In this document: positions 36,682 through 48,469 of the stretch, piece by piece
Numbering within the stretch: position 1 is the first letter of the stretch
Layout: every line of letters begins with the position of its first letter
Assembly (NCBI GenBank): GCA_016714535.1
Contig: JADKDR010000005.1
Location: 1 to 64,000, forward strand
Direction of reading: 5' to 3'
DNA: 64,000 nucleotides
DNA from: Bacteroidota bacterium
GTDB taxonomy: Bacteria; Bacteroidota; Bacteroidia; AKYH767-A; OLB10
The notes under the pieces: generated by a model
The model's input: only the letters and a program-made list of their open reading frames with translations
Database searches by the model: none
Told to the model about the DNA's origin: nothing
Made by a program: the position numbers and the translations under genes

Positions 36682-39072
36682 ATGAAAAGTATTCTTATCG
36701 TTTTATTTTGCTCCCTTTTTTTTTACGCTCAGGCACAAGATTGCCAACATAATAAAAGGAAAAAAAGAGGAACAAGTTTTTCCAAATTGAAAAGTGCCCC
36801 GGGAGATTCAATAAATGTGGAGCATTATCAAATAACCATAGACAGCATTATAAATAATGCTGTTAAAGCAATCTATGCAGATACCGAACTTAAGTTGCGC
36901 GCTACAACTAATGGTGTTACCCATATTGATTTATCCTTACTTAAGCTCACTATAGACTCAATCACGAGCAACGGTAGTACCTTGCCTTATACCTATAATG
37001 ACACTACAATCCACATAACTTTGCCTTTTACCATGAATAGTGGAGATTCTGTAACTATAGCTATATACTATCATGGTAAGCCTTTTAACAGATGCCTCCG
37101 GCTGGGGAGGGTTTTATTTTACAACTAATCATGTTTTTAACCTTGGAGTAGGTTTTGCTGCAGATCCGCATGTATATGGCAGAGTATGGTTTCCATGTAT
37201 TGATACATTTGATGATAAAGCACTTTACGATTTTTTTATAGCCACCGATTCAACGAAAAAAGCATTTTGCAATGGGATGCTGCTTGACTCTTTATTGTTA
37301 CCAAATGGTAAACGGCAATGGCATTGGAAGATGAATCATCCCATTCCAACCTATTTGGCATGTATGGCTGTAAGCGGTTATAAAACATATAAGCAAACCA
37401 TAGCGGGTATACCGGTAGAAATAGCCGGCCAAATAGCAGATAGTAACCGCATTAAGAATACATTTACGCATCTGCCTGATGTTGTTAATGCTTATGTTGA
37501 TGCATATGGGCCTTATCCTTTTGATAAAATCGGATATAGCCTGGTTCCATTTAATTCGGGAGCAATGGAACATGCTACGCAAATTACCATTGGTAGTGCA
37601 TTTATAGATGGTACCACCACTTACGAAACACTATGGGCGCACGAACTGGCCCATATGTACTGGGGCGATATGGCAACCTGCAAGACGGCCGAAGATATGT
37701 GGCTAAACGAGGGTTGGGCATCATTTAACGAAGCTTACATGACCGAAAAAGTATATGGGTTGCAGGCATATAAAGATCACGTTTCAGCAACACACAAATA
37801 TGTTTTGCAATTTTCGCATATAGACGATGGCAGTTATTTAACCATGAATAACATTCCACATGCATACACTTACGGCACTACAGTGTATAGGAAGGGTGCT
37901 GACCTTGCGCACACCCTGCGTCACTATTTAGGCGATAGCCTTTTTAAAATTGGTGCTAAATATTATTTCAATAACCGGGCCTATGGCAATGCAAGTTCTG
38001 CAGACTTTCGCGATGACCTTACAACAGCTACCGGGGTAGATATGACTCGCTTTTTTAACGATTGGGTTTTTACTCCCGGATTTCCTCATTTCTCTATTGA
38101 TTCTGTTGTTTTCGTTCCGGGCGGCCTCGATCACTATTTTGTTTACACCCGTCAACGCAGTAAAGGAAACAATCACATCTACAACATGCCTGTTGATATA
38201 ACCCTCAGTAATGGTGTTGATGATACAACATATACCATCGTAATAGATAGTGCTACCAACTCTTTTCATATTGCAACCTTGGGTGTTTTTGATCACTTTA
38301 TGCTCGACCTCAACGAAAAATAAGCGATGCCATGACCGATGATTTAGTTATTATTGATACAATTAAAACGATTAGTCTGCCCGAAACATTTACTTTCATT
38401 TCTGCTCTAAATGTTCCTACTCCAAAGAATAAAATTCGTATCGAACATAATTGGGTAGCTGCCGATCCATTCAAAAAATCTAATCCCGGAATTCGAATTT
38501 CTAATTACCGGTATTGGAATGTAGTAGGTAAATTGCAAAATGATTTTCATGGAACTTTAAGATTCAACTATGATGGACGCACCGTGAATGGAGCAGGATA
38601 TCTTGATAATACACTAATCTCAGCAACCGAAGATAGCCTTGTGCTGCTGTATCGCAAAAGTGTGGCTGACGATTGGCAAGTGATTCCTCATACAATAAAT
38701 TTTAATGGCAGCCATATAGATAAAGCTGGCACAATTACAACCGATAGTATCCGACTAGGAGAGTACGCACTTGGATATTATGATTATACGGTCTCTATTG
38801 CAATACCAATAAAGAAACCAGATTACAAGTTAACGGTTTCCCCAAACCCGGGTAAGGGTGAGGTTTCGGTTTCGTTTGCAATTGAAAGCGCACGATCAGC
38901 TGAAATTATTATTTGCGATAGCAATGGAAGACAAGTATTTGCTACAAAAATTTTCCCACACCAGGAAATGATCAAGTGGGATGCTGGAAATTGCAGTATT
39001 GGAAAGTACTTAATTACTTTAGTTATTAATGGCCAAACTGCTCAAACAGAAAAGTTTATATTGACCAGATAA
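36682..39072 (+). CDS. Secreted M1-family metallopeptidase with type IX sorting domain (two frameshifts)
   Basis: About 796 residues when repaired. It has a signal peptide (MKSILIVLFCSLFFYAQAQ), an N-terminal beta domain, the aminopeptidase core with GAMEHATQ in place of the usual GAMEN, the zinc motif HELAHMYWGD and the distal Glu in MWLNEGWASF, and a C-terminal sorting domain (KLTVSPNPGKGEVSVSF, GKYLITLVINGQTAQTEKF). Two indels split it: an extra T in 37083-37086, and a missing A in the AAAAA run at 38316-38320 (protein continues ISDAMTDDLVIIDT). The enzyme trims peptides outside the cell. The breaks are probably read errors. Confidence 0.88.
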
Positions 39073-39589
39073 AATTGAATTTGATGTCTTTCTATCAAGT
39101 CGCAATATTTTACTTTTCAACACGAAAGGTGAATAGTAAAGTTTAGTATTATTCTTTTGTTCGTTTACTGGCAAATTGATTGGCGAACATTGAAATTACT
39201 TCGGTAGTATACTTTTCAATTCTGTTGAAAATAAATAGCCTACGCCTGCTTCAACCGATTCCAATTATAATTTTAAGTTTTCACTTTTGTTTGGTAAAAA
39301 TGTTTGAGATTGCAAGAGTTCAAATTCTATCTTTCTTTAATGTTTCGTACAGGCAAATATCATGAAATTTGCATAACCATAATTTCTTGTGCACAGTAGC
39401 TAACAAAGTAAATTGTATTTGACTCATTAAGCTGTACAAGAATAAATCACAAAACGAATGATGAGTAGTGCCATCGTAAGTTTTAATGATTGAGGCTGAC
39501 GTAAATTTAATTATTAAAATAGGTATCTAAGGTAATAAAATACCAAAGGTTAACAAAAACGCTCTAATCGTTTAGAGCAAAAACACTTT
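39073..39589. other. Gene-free 517-base stretch with a hairpin near its right end
   Basis: No supported gene is seen; short open frames here lack recognisable content. GCTCTAA-TCGT-TTAGAGC at 39561-39578 forms a 7-bp perfect hairpin ending 11 bases before the next ATG, so it may sit in that mRNA's 5' leader and affect translation. Confidence 0.5.
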
Positions 39590-41080
39590 ATGCATTCAAT
39601 TATTTTGAAAAGGAAAACATATATAATTCTCTTCTTAATTACGTTGATAAGCAATGCATCTGCACAAAGTTATCAAACTACCAACCTTGTATTCGATTCA
39701 AAAGTTTTTGGTGATTATCGTAACATAAGCGTTTATCTGCCTCCTTCGTATTTTGCAAGTAATGCAACAAATTACCCGGTGCTATATGTTCTAGATACTG
39801 AAGTTACAAACGAAACCGTGTTAAGCTATTTTGAATCAGAAGCCCGATTGGGCACCAATATTCCAGAACATATTATTGTAACGGTAACGCTATATCCTCC
39901 TTCTAAATTCAAGCCTGATTTATTACCCGCTGTATCTATCGCAAGCTCAACGAGCAGTCAGAAAGTTATTGATTTTTTCGAGAGCGAATTAGTTCCATTT
40001 ATTCGTAGAAACTATCGAGCCAGCAGCTATAAGACAATTGGTGGGCAACAGTATGGAGGATTATTTGCAGCATATGCCTCACTAGTAAGACCTGATTTGG
40101 CAAACGGCTTTATTGCCATAAGGCCGAATTTAGAATGGAATAATTCCTTCCTAAAGGGACTGGCAAAGCGCACGTTAAAAGAGCAAAGGGATTTTAAAAC
40201 CAACTTGTTTATTACAAGCAATCAAAATAAAAATAAGGAAGCTGAGGATTTTATGTATGCAGTTGCAGGTGGCTTCCTTTCCCGTAAGCATACTTCGGGA
40301 TTTATTATTCTATTTGTAATGTTAATGCTGTTAGTTATGCGAATGGAGTTGCGTTCGCGCAAGTTCGGTTCGGTTACTTACAATGGTGTTCCTTTTGCAT
40401 TGGGCGTGCTTGCTATGCCGGTGTGTTTATATTTAATTTCAAATTATATTCCTTCCAATAGCAACTTCCAACTCAGGCAATTTAAAGAAGAAAGTAATGC
40501 AACAACAGAAGTTGCTAGTTATAAGTGGGCCATGTACCGAATTTTTGAAAATAGCAGAATTCCCGATGGCAGAATTAACAAACCTTCGGATGTTGTAAAT
40601 TACAAATCGAAGGTGTTGAATTATTACGGACAACTATTACCAATTCCTATGGAGGTTTGGAAAAAGACAATATATGCGAATCAGGATAATCATCCATTGC
40701 TTTCTGCAATTGAGTATCAGGTAGAGCAACATTTGCCTCAAGCCCATGAGGATTTCAATTACCTTTTTTGTAATTTGCTTATCCAACAAAATAAATTACA
40801 AATGGCCGAAACAGTGGCAGTGGCTTATCTTCGTAAAAATCAATATTCTTATCGCAATCGCGAAGTGATGGCACGAATTAATTATGAAAAAAAATTATTT
40901 GACGCAGCCTTATCTGATATACAATTTTCTATAAGCATGGCAAAACAGCAACGAGCTCGAACGTATATTCTTTCTGAATTAGAAGAAATTCAAAGAAGAA
41001 TAGAGAATAGGAGCACTTTGCAGTATAAACCCGAGAGTAATATTAAGCGTAATTACAGTGCGGGTTTTGAGCCTATTTAG
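39590..41080 (+). CDS. Esterase-like membrane protein lacking the catalytic serine
   Basis: A 496-residue protein. After a signal peptide (YIILFLITLISNASA), residues about 25-225 follow the esterase D/Fes alpha-beta hydrolase pattern (VFGDYRNISVYLPPSY, NYPVLYVLDTE, LVPFIRRNYR, PDLANGFIAI). The nucleophile elbow that should read GxSxG reads GQQYG (152-156) with Gln154 in place of Ser. Two membrane helices (about 243-258 and 272-290) and a 190-residue, helix-rich C-terminal part with repeat-like spacing follow. It looks like a non-catalytic hydrolase fold joined to a membrane anchor. Function unknown. Confidence 0.75.
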   Translation: MHSIILKRKTYIILFLITLISNASAQSYQTTNLVFDSKVFGDYRNISVYLPPSYFASNATNYPVLYVLDTEVTNETVLSYFESEARLGTNIPEHIIVTVTLYPPSKFKPDLLPAVSIASSTSSQKVIDFFESELVPFIRRNYRASSYKTIGGQQYGGLFAAYASLVRPDLANGFIAIRPNLEWNNSFLKGLAKRTLKEQRDFKTNLFITSNQNKNKEAEDFMYAVAGGFLSRKHTSGFIILFVMLMLLVMRMELRSRKFGSVTYNGVPFALGVLAMPVCLYLISNYIPSNSNFQLRQFKEESNATTEVASYKWAMYRIFENSRIPDGRINKPSDVVNYKSKVLNYYGQLLPIPMEVWKKTIYANQDNHPLLSAIEYQVEQHLPQAHEDFNYLFCNLLIQQNKLQMAETVAVAYLRKNQYSYRNREVMARINYEKKLFDAALSDIQFSISMAKQQRARTYILSELEEIQRRIENRSTLQYKPESNIKRNYSAGFEPI

Positions 41081-41180
41081 AAGGATTTCAATTGGGAATT
41101 TTTGCCATTGCATGGAAACTGATATTATCATACCTAAATCCTTTAGGTTTAATTGATGCATATTTTTCATATTTGCCCAA

Positions 41181-43657
41181 ATGTTTGTCAACGTTATATT
41201 ACCACTGTACCTCACCCGAGAGTATTCGTATTCGGTGCCTGAGGCCATGCAACCTGCTATTGCAGTGGGTATGCGAGTTTTGGTATCGTTTGGCAAGCAA
41301 AAAATTTATGCCGGTATTGTAAGTAAAATGCATAATGATGCTCCTGCTAACTACGAAGCAAAACCAATACTAGAGCTTACTGATGATACCACTGTGGTAA
41401 ACAAATACCAGTTGCACCATTGGAAATGGATAGCAGAATATTATCTCTGCACCCTGGGCGAAGTAATGTCGGCAGCATTACCCTCTTCGTTAAAAATAGA
41501 AAGTGAATCAACCTTGTCGCTTCATCCTGATGCTGAACTGGATGCCCATAGGTTAAACGATAAGGAGCATTTACTTATTGAAACACTGCAAAAGAAAAGT
41601 CGCTTGCCTTAAAAGACGCAACTAAATTACTTGAGCTAAAAAGCATTTTGCATGTACTTAAAAAATTGACAGGATTAAAATTGGTAGTTGTTAATCAAAA
41701 TGTGGATGCTGAAAGCCGAGGTCGAAAAATTAGTTATGTCAAATTGGGTAGTGCATGTTTTGATGAGGTAGCTATAAATGATATATTTCAAAAACTAGAA
41801 ATTAAATCACCTAAACAGTTTGAGTTATTGCTACATTTTTATAATCAAACTTTGGATGAAAAAGAGACGAAGTATGTAGCAAAAACAAAATTGTTGAAGG
41901 CTTCAAAATCGAGCAGTGCCATTCTTGCACAATTGTGCAAGAAGAATATTCTTGAAACTTTTGAAAAACCGGATTTTGAAATTCCCTTGCTTAATACAAG
42001 TGCCATACCACCTAAGCCCCTTTCGCAGGCGCAACAAGTGGCCTATGAAAACATTAACAGGGAGTTTTTGACCCATGAAATAGTGTTGCTGCATGGAGTA
42101 ACAGGAAGTGGAAAAACTGAAATTTACATTCACCTCATTGAGCAACAAATAAAGCAATGCAAACAAGTGCTTTACCTTTTACCGGAAATAGCTTTGACTA
42201 CGCAGATTATTCAGCGTTTGCAATTACACTTTGGTGAACAATTGTTGGTTTATCACAGTAAGTTAAATGAGCATGAACGTTTAGAAACCTACAACCGCAT
42301 ATTAAAGTATGAACGCGAAAAATTAGAGAGCAGATTCGATTATCAGATAGTGATAGGGGCGCGCAGTGCAACCTTTTTGCCTTTTAGCAATTTAGGATTG
42401 GTAATAATTGATGAGGAGCACGAACCAACCTACAAGCAGCAAGACCCTGCACCACGTTATCATGCACGCGATAGCGCCATTGTGCTTGCACATGCGCACA
42501 ATGCTAAAGTTTTGTTAGGCAGCGCTACTCCTGCAGTAGAAACGTATTATAATTGCCTCGAAAATAAATATGGCCTTGTTAAACTAAATACGCGGTACAA
42601 CGATATTCTCTTGCCTTCCATTGAATTGATAGATTTGAAGGAAGCGTACAAGCGCAAACGAATGAAAAGTATTTTCGAAGAAAAGTTTTTGGCAGGAATA
42701 AATAATGCATTGCAAAAAGGTGAACAAGTAATTTTGTTTCAAAACAGGCGAGGATATGCGCGCATGCTTGAGTGCAGTCAGTGCGCCTATGTGCCACAAT
42801 GTATTAATTGCGATGTTTCGCTTACCTATCATAAATATAGCGCCAAGATTATATGCCACTATTGCGGATATAAAACGGATATTCCAAAAAATTGTAAAGC
42901 ATGTGGCAACCCGTTACTCAAAATGAAAGGAACAGGTACCGAGAAAGTGGAAGATGAACTATCTGTATTTTTTAATAATAGTAACATAGCGCGATTAGAT
43001 TTAGACGCTGCGCGAACGCGCAACGCATATCAGTCTATACTGAATAATTTTGCTGATGGCAGTACCGATATTTTGGTTGGCACACAAATGATAAGTAAGG
43101 GCCTCGACTTTGAAAATGTTACCACCGTTGGAATAGTAAATGCCGATAGCCTTTTAAACTTTCCTGATTTTCGTTCGGTGGAGCGTAGTTTTCAGTTAAT
43201 GGTGCAGGTGGCAGGGCGCGCAGGACGTAAGCATAAGCAAGGACATGTGATGATTCAAACATATAATCCTCAGCATAAAGTTTTTGAGTGGGTGGTTAAT
43301 AATGATTATGCTTCTTTTATAAAACATGAACTTGCAGAGCGTAAAATGTTTCATTATCCGCCATTTTACCGATTGCTATATCTTACACTCAAACACAAAG
43401 ATTTTAGTAGTGTAGATGCAGGGGCATTAAAGTTTGTAGCATTATTAAGAGAGCAGTTTGGCGGTCGCATTTTAGGGCCGGTAACTCCAGATGTTTCCAG
43501 AATTAACAACATGTATATTCAGCAGATTGTAATGAAAATTGAACGCGATGCATCCATGAAAAAAGTTAAGCAAATGCTGCATGCTATTCAATCCTTGTTT
43601 TTTGCTGATGAAAGATTCCATCAGATGATTATTATTGCCAACGTAGATCCATTGTAA
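41181..43657 (+). CDS. priA: Primosomal protein N' helicase PriA (one frameshift)
   Basis: PriA restarts stalled replication forks by recognising branched DNA and loading the replicative helicase. It has about 825 residues when repaired. The N-terminal DNA-binding part begins MFVNVILPLYLTREYSYSVP. The helicase core has LLHGVTGSGKTEIYIHL (Walker A), IIDEEHEPTYKQQDPAPRYH (DEEH), LLGSATPAVET and a zinc-binding cysteine cluster (CSQCAYVPQCINCD, CHYCGYKTDIPKNCKACG), then MISKGLDFENVTTVGI and VQVAGRAGR. The frame breaks at 41612; one A added to the run 41595-41598 joins it as KSLALKDATKLLELK. Probably a read error. Confidence 0.94.
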
Positions 43658-43727
43658 GTATCCTTATCGAAATTGGTTTTACAAATAGTAAGGGTCTGGC
43701 ACCGTGTTTACTTGATAGCCATAGTAG

Positions 43728-45056
43728 TTACACTCCCTGGTTTTTATTTTGATTGATAAAAATATAATACAAAACTAATCCTGAAATAATGATGCTGAAT
43801 GCTCCCAGAATAAATTTCCATTCGGAGAAAGTAAATATATATAGCCAAATAGAAATGCTAATGATGGAAGGAATAGGAAAAAATAACATTTTGTATATAG
43901 AAGATTTGCCATCTGCTGCACGGTTGTAAAGCAACCCTGCTGCCTGCGAAACAAACTGTATTAAAATGCGCACTACCACAATGGCCGAAATAATATCGCC
44001 CATCCGATTAAGCAGGCTGAAGCAAAAAGCCACAGCACCTAATATCAAAAGTGAGTAATGGGGGAAGTTTAGCCTTGGATGTAATTTAGCGAAAATGCGA
44101 AAGTAATTTCCTTGGGCCGCAGCAGCATAAGGTATGCGCGAATAGCCAAGTACTACAGCAAACAAGGATGCAAATGCAACAAGCAAAATGCAGCAAGTTG
44201 CAAATGCAGCTACGGTTGGATTGTAGATGCGCTCGAAAAAAAGGCTGATGACAAATTCGTTTTTTGCAGCTTCTTCAAAACCGACTACCCGCAACACGCT
44301 CCATTGCATTAACAGATACAACATGGTAATGATGACAATGGATATAAAAATACTGCGTGGTATATTTTTTTGAGGTTGTCGAATTTCGCTGCCTAGATGA
44401 CAAACATTATAATAACCTAAAAAGCAATAAATGGTTTTGAGTGATGCGGTATTCAGATTTTTTAAAAAATCATAATTCCAGTTAATGTCAAATAATGAGC
44501 TGAGTTGCTCTACCTGCACCAATGGCTGGGTATAAAGCAAGCCCGAAATGATAAGCCAACTCATTAGTCCAAAAACTAATATCGAAAGTAAAATAGAAAT
44601 ATTACCCACCGTAGTTACTTTGCGAAATAGCATGGCCACAACCACAATAACAAGTGCACCACTTGTTAACCGTTGCCATATACCATCAAGAGGAATGAGA
44701 TATTGAAAGTATTTAGAGAAACCAATAGCTCCGCTTGCTATAACCAGTGGGGCTTGTATGGTGGTTTGCCATAGGAAAAGAAAAGCCATGAGCCTGCCAA
44801 TGCCAAACCGCTTGTAAAGCTGTTGATTGAAAGCATAGGTGCCGCCAGCTTCGGGGTGTGCAGCGCCAAGAGCGCTCCAGGTAAACCCATCCATAAAGCT
44901 TAACAATGCACCCAGCAACCAGGCAAGCATACATTGCACGCCTCCCATAGCACTCATCACAAATGACAAGGCTATGAATGGCCCTATGCCAACCATATCA
45001 ATTACATTGATTGCAGTTGCTTGTGTTAGGGATAGCGCACGATTTAACCCGCTCAT
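43728..45056 (-). CDS. APC-superfamily amino acid permease
   Basis: A 442-residue inner-membrane transporter with about 12 helices. The first unwound helix motif is VIDMVGIGPFIALSFVMSAM, followed by GALLSFMDGFTWSALGAAHPEAGGTYAF, typical of amino acid/polyamine/organocation carriers. The substrate is unknown. It is intact and convergent with priA. Confidence 0.88.
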   Translation of the reverse strand: MSGLNRALSLTQATAINVIDMVGIGPFIALSFVMSAMGGVQCMLAWLLGALLSFMDGFTWSALGAAHPEAGGTYAFNQQLYKRFGIGRLMAFLFLWQTTIQAPLVIASGAIGFSKYFQYLIPLDGIWQRLTSGALVIVVVAMLFRKVTTVGNISILLSILVFGLMSWLIISGLLYTQPLVQVEQLSSLFDINWNYDFLKNLNTASLKTIYCFLGYYNVCHLGSEIRQPQKNIPRSIFISIVIITMLYLLMQWSVLRVVGFEEAAKNEFVISLFFERIYNPTVAAFATCCILLVAFASLFAVVLGYSRIPYAAAAQGNYFRIFAKLHPRLNFPHYSLLILGAVAFCFSLLNRMGDIISAIVVVRILIQFVSQAAGLLYNRAADGKSSIYKMLFFPIPSIISISIWLYIFTFSEWKFILGAFSIIISGLVLYYIFINQNKNQGV

Positions 45057-45424
45057 AATTATTTTATGTTCAAAGAAAGTTATTTTTATCGGATGTGTGG
45101 TCTGCTATTTAAACACGTGCAATGGCATTTGCAAGATAGTTCGGTGTTTGGTTTTGCAAATTATTTAATGAAGTTTTTAAAGAACAATATTTGGCATATA
45201 GGTCAATGTTCTGCAGCTATATGTATTTTTTTGGAGTAATTGAATAAACGGAGGAATAACTAAATAGTCACTAGCCCTGATAGTAGTGGAAATCCTTTTT
45301 TTTACTATTAAAAAACAAACTCAAAAAAAGATTGCAACGGATAGCAGGTACTTTGGTTATTAGTACCATTAAGTGAGGCTCCAATTAATTATGATGCTGT
45401 AAAAAAATTGCACCTTTGCCGGTA
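45057..45424. promoter_or_regulatory. Divergent intergenic region, permease/MATE
   Basis: No gene is seen in these 368 bases. CACCTTTG at 45411-45418 is one base off the -7 box TAnnTTTG and stands only 6 bases ahead of the MATE ATG at 45425, which would give a leaderless or nearly leaderless mRNA. No clear -33 box is present. Confidence 0.35.
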
Positions 45425-46756
45425 ATGAAAGTAGAAGCCACGTATGCACAAGTTTGGAAAATTGCTTTTCCTATTATGTTGGGAAGCATAGCTCAAACTA
45501 TTTTGAATGTTACTGATACGGCCTTTATGGCTAGGGTGGGAGAGGCGCCACTTGCTGCAAGTGCAATAGGTGGCGTGTTTTATTATGTGCTGGTTATGGT
45601 GGGTATTTCGTTTTCGATAGGAGCACAAATTGTGATGTCGAGGCGCGCAGGCGAAGGCGACCGCGAGGGTTTGCGTACCACCTTTCAGCAAGCATTTATA
45701 TTGCTGTCGCTTACTGGGTTGCTATTGTTTTTTGTGGGACACTTTGGTGTGCATTGGTTGTTTGAGTATACCATAAACGATGCTGAGGTGCGCGATCAGG
45801 CTGTAACCTTCGTAGTGTACCGCTCGTATGGATTGTTATTGCTAGTGCCGTTGCTAAGTGTACGTGCTTTTCTTGTTGGAATTTCTGAAACAAAATTGAT
45901 AACGGTGCAATCGGTTATTAGTTGCGTAGTGAATGTGGTGATTGGTTATGTGCTTATTTTTGGCAAAGGAGGATCTACTGCAATGGGCATTGCAGGTGCC
46001 GGTATAGCTAGTGCAATAGCTGAGTGGGTATCGAGCTTGTTTGTTTTGTTTGTGGTTCGTTATTACAAAAAATTCAACGCTTATCAACTGTTTTATAAGC
46101 TTGCATCACATGGCGCAGTAATTAAGAATATGCTCCATGTTTCGTTTCCGGTGCTGATGCAAAATACACTCAGCATGGGAGCTTGGTTGTTATTTTTTAT
46201 GCTGATAGAAAAACTGGGCACACATGAGTTGGCTATATCTAACGTGGTGCGTGCAGTATATATGATATTGATGACGCCTGTGTTTGGGTTTTCGAGCGCT
46301 GCCAACGCCATGACTGCTAATTTGATAGGACAAGGAAGAACTGAGGATGTACGTGGGCTGTTAATAAAAATCACGATTTTTTCGGTTAGTATAATTTCGG
46401 TGCTTGCACTTGTCTCGGTGCTGTTTACCAATCAGATATTAGGGGTAGTGACCAACGATGCCGCTACGATAATTGATGCGCGACTAAGCTTTTACATTGT
46501 TTGTGCTGCAAGCGTTTCGCTGGCAGTATCGCTAGTACTATTATCTGCGGTATCGGGCAGCGGAGCTACGCGTGCTGCCCTGGTTATTGAGTTTGTAAAC
46601 ATAGCCATATACGTTGCGTTTATTTATATATGTTGTATACACCTTAAGACGAAAGTAGAGATTGTATGGCTTAGCGAAATTCTCTATTGGGTACTTATGG
46701 GTGCAATGGCTTATTTTTACCTCCGTAGCGGAAAGTGGAAGTCCATTAAAGTGTAG
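45425..46756 (+). CDS. MATE-family multidrug/cation antiporter
   Basis: About 443 residues with 12 membrane helices. The two MatE repeats begin YAQVWKIAFPIMLGSIAQTI and MLHVSFPVLMQNTLSMGAWL; the first holds VTDTAFMARVGEAPLAASAI, the hallmark of the family. It exports organic cations or drugs using a Na+ or H+ gradient. I start it at ATG 45425 rather than an upstream TTG. It is intact, with fmt 40 bases downstream. Confidence 0.92.
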   Translation: MKVEATYAQVWKIAFPIMLGSIAQTILNVTDTAFMARVGEAPLAASAIGGVFYYVLVMVGISFSIGAQIVMSRRAGEGDREGLRTTFQQAFILLSLTGLLLFFVGHFGVHWLFEYTINDAEVRDQAVTFVVYRSYGLLLLVPLLSVRAFLVGISETKLITVQSVISCVVNVVIGYVLIFGKGGSTAMGIAGAGIASAIAEWVSSLFVLFVVRYYKKFNAYQLFYKLASHGAVIKNMLHVSFPVLMQNTLSMGAWLLFFMLIEKLGTHELAISNVVRAVYMILMTPVFGFSSAANAMTANLIGQGRTEDVRGLLIKITIFSVSIISVLALVSVLFTNQILGVVTNDAATIIDARLSFYIVCAASVSLAVSLVLLSAVSGSGATRAALVIEFVNIAIYVAFIYICCIHLKTKVEIVWLSEILYWVLMGAMAYFYLRSGKWKSIKV

Positions 46757-46796
46757 CGAGATTTTTATTAAGGTGGCTTTGATAATGATATAGCAA

Positions 46797-47746
46797 ATGA
46801 GAATAATATTTTACGGAACACCGGAATTTGCTGTGCCTTCTTTGGAGGCACTTGCAAACCAAGGGTATGAGGTAGTAGCAGTAGTAACAGCAGTAGATGC
46901 ACCTGCAGGCCGTGGCTTGCAATTAAAGCATAGCGCTGTTAAAGAATGTGCTTTGAAATTCGGCATAAAAATACTTCAACCTGAAAAATTAAAATCACCC
47001 GAATTTTTAGCTGAGATTAGGAACCTGAATGCCGATTTGCAAATAGTGGTTGCATTTAGAATGATGCCATACGAGTTGTGGAGTATGCCGCCCAAAGGAA
47101 CATTTAATTTACATAGTTCGCTGCTGCCGCAATATAGAGGTGCGGCACCAATCAATCATGCAGTAATGAATGGGGAGAAAGAAACAGGAGTTACTACATT
47201 TTTTTTGCAACAGGAAATTGATACAGGGAAGATTATTTTTCAAGATACGATAAGTGTTGGAGATGAAGATACAGCTACATCGGTACATGACCGCCTAAAA
47301 GTTGTTGGAGCACAACTTGTATTGATAACTGTAAAGGCTATAGAAAACAATACGGTGCAGGCTATAGACCAATCGCAAATGATGAAAGGCGAACTAAAGT
47401 TGGCACCTAAAATATTTAAGGAGGATTGCAGAATTGATTGGACGAATAATGTAGAGCAGATTCATAACAAAATAAGAGGCTTATCGCGCTACCCAGCTGC
47501 TTTTACAACATTGCGTGATGCCAACAACTACGTGCATAGCGTGAAAATTTATACTTCACAAATAGAGAGAGCACCACACAGCTATAAACCGGGAAGAGTA
47601 ATAACCGATGCGCGCACGTACTTAAAAGTAGCTGCCACCAATGGTTTTGTAGTAATTAGCGAATTACAACTAGCCGGAAAAAATCTATGAAAACAGAAGA
47701 GTTCTTACGAGGTTATAAGTTTAGCGATGAGCAGTATTTTTCTTAA
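46797..47746 (+). CDS. fmt: Methionyl-tRNA formyltransferase (C-terminal frameshift)
   Basis: Formylates initiator Met-tRNA using 10-formyl-tetrahydrofolate. Motifs: RIIFYGTPEFAVPSLEAL, FNLHSSLLPQYRGAAPINHA (the SLLP active-site loop with Asn/His), TTFFLQQEIDTGKI (catalytic Asp) and the C-terminal tRNA-binding domain from about residue 205. One frame stops at 47690 after LQLAGKNL; adding an A to the run 47678-47683 continues SMKTEEFLRGYKF and ends at 47746, the normal fmt ending. About 316 residues in full. Probably a read error. Confidence 0.94.
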
Positions 47747-47810
47747 ACCGTATTAACGAGCTTGCCAATAAGGCTAATTGAAACGAAGGCATGCAACAGA
47801 AAAATGCCGA

Positions 47811-48461
47811 TTACTTTTTTAGCAGTTTGAAGGCATGCGTCCATTTATTGTTTATGAAACCCGGAATACACCATAGCATACATAGTGGTTCAATAGCACG
47901 GGCTGCTTCTGCAGCACCCATATCTTCGGTTTCCCAACCAAATGCATCAAGAATGGATTTTACTTCTGATTTTGCATTTTCATTATTTCCACAAATAAAC
48001 ATGGATGGTTTAGTGCCTCCAAAATCAGGATTTACCATAAACGCACTACCTACACTGTTGAAGCATTTTACAAAGTTCGCTTCGGGCGTCATGCGCTGCA
48101 ATTGCTCCATCAGCGAATCATCAAGTGTTGTAAAAAATTTTAATACTCCATTTTGTGGTGGTGCATCGGCAATTGGATTAGTAGCGTCAATAATAGTTTT
48201 GCCTTTAAGGTTTTCAAGCCCTACCATTTGCAATGCCATAAGAGCTGCTCCACCTTTAATGGCAAGTACAATCAGTTCTGCGTGTTTAGCAGTTTGCTCA
48301 AAGGTATCTATGCGTATGCTATCGGTTAGCTTTGGCTTTAACTCTGCATGCTTAGCTGCATTGTTGGTGCCTAGCACTACATCATATCCAATTTTGCAAA
48401 GCCCATTTGCCAGCACCTGACCTACAATGCCACTTCCAATTACTCCTGCTTTTTTCATCAT
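47811..48461 (-). CDS. NADP-binding oxidoreductase of the F420-dependent NADP reductase family
   Basis: A 216-residue Rossmann protein: KAGVIGSGIVGQVLANGLCK (dinucleotide loop), VVLGTNN, LIVLAIKGGAALMALQ, IIDATNPIADAPP, NFVKCFNSVGSAFMVNP and KPSMFICGNNENAKSEVKSI. Members move hydride between NADP(H) and F420 or other flavin-like carriers; many bacterial members have unknown substrates. It starts 8 bases past the end of the large PKD protein gene on the same strand, so the two may be cotranscribed. Confidence 0.85.
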   Translation of the reverse strand: MMKKAGVIGSGIVGQVLANGLCKIGYDVVLGTNNAAKHAELKPKLTDSIRIDTFEQTAKHAELIVLAIKGGAALMALQMVGLENLKGKTIIDATNPIADAPPQNGVLKFFTTLDDSLMEQLQRMTPEANFVKCFNSVGSAFMVNPDFGGTKPSMFICGNNENAKSEVKSILDAFGWETEDMGAAEAARAIEPLCMLWCIPGFINNKWTHAFKLLKK

Positions 48462-48469
48462 TTTAATTT

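Noticed and set aside
39180..39365. 61-codon open frame in the gap before the pseudo-esterase
   Set aside because: Low complexity, no start context, no known motif; likely chance.
47791..48420. 209-codon open frame antisense to the F420-type oxidoreductase
   Set aside because: The minus-strand protein has clear Rossmann motifs; the antisense frame is its shadow.
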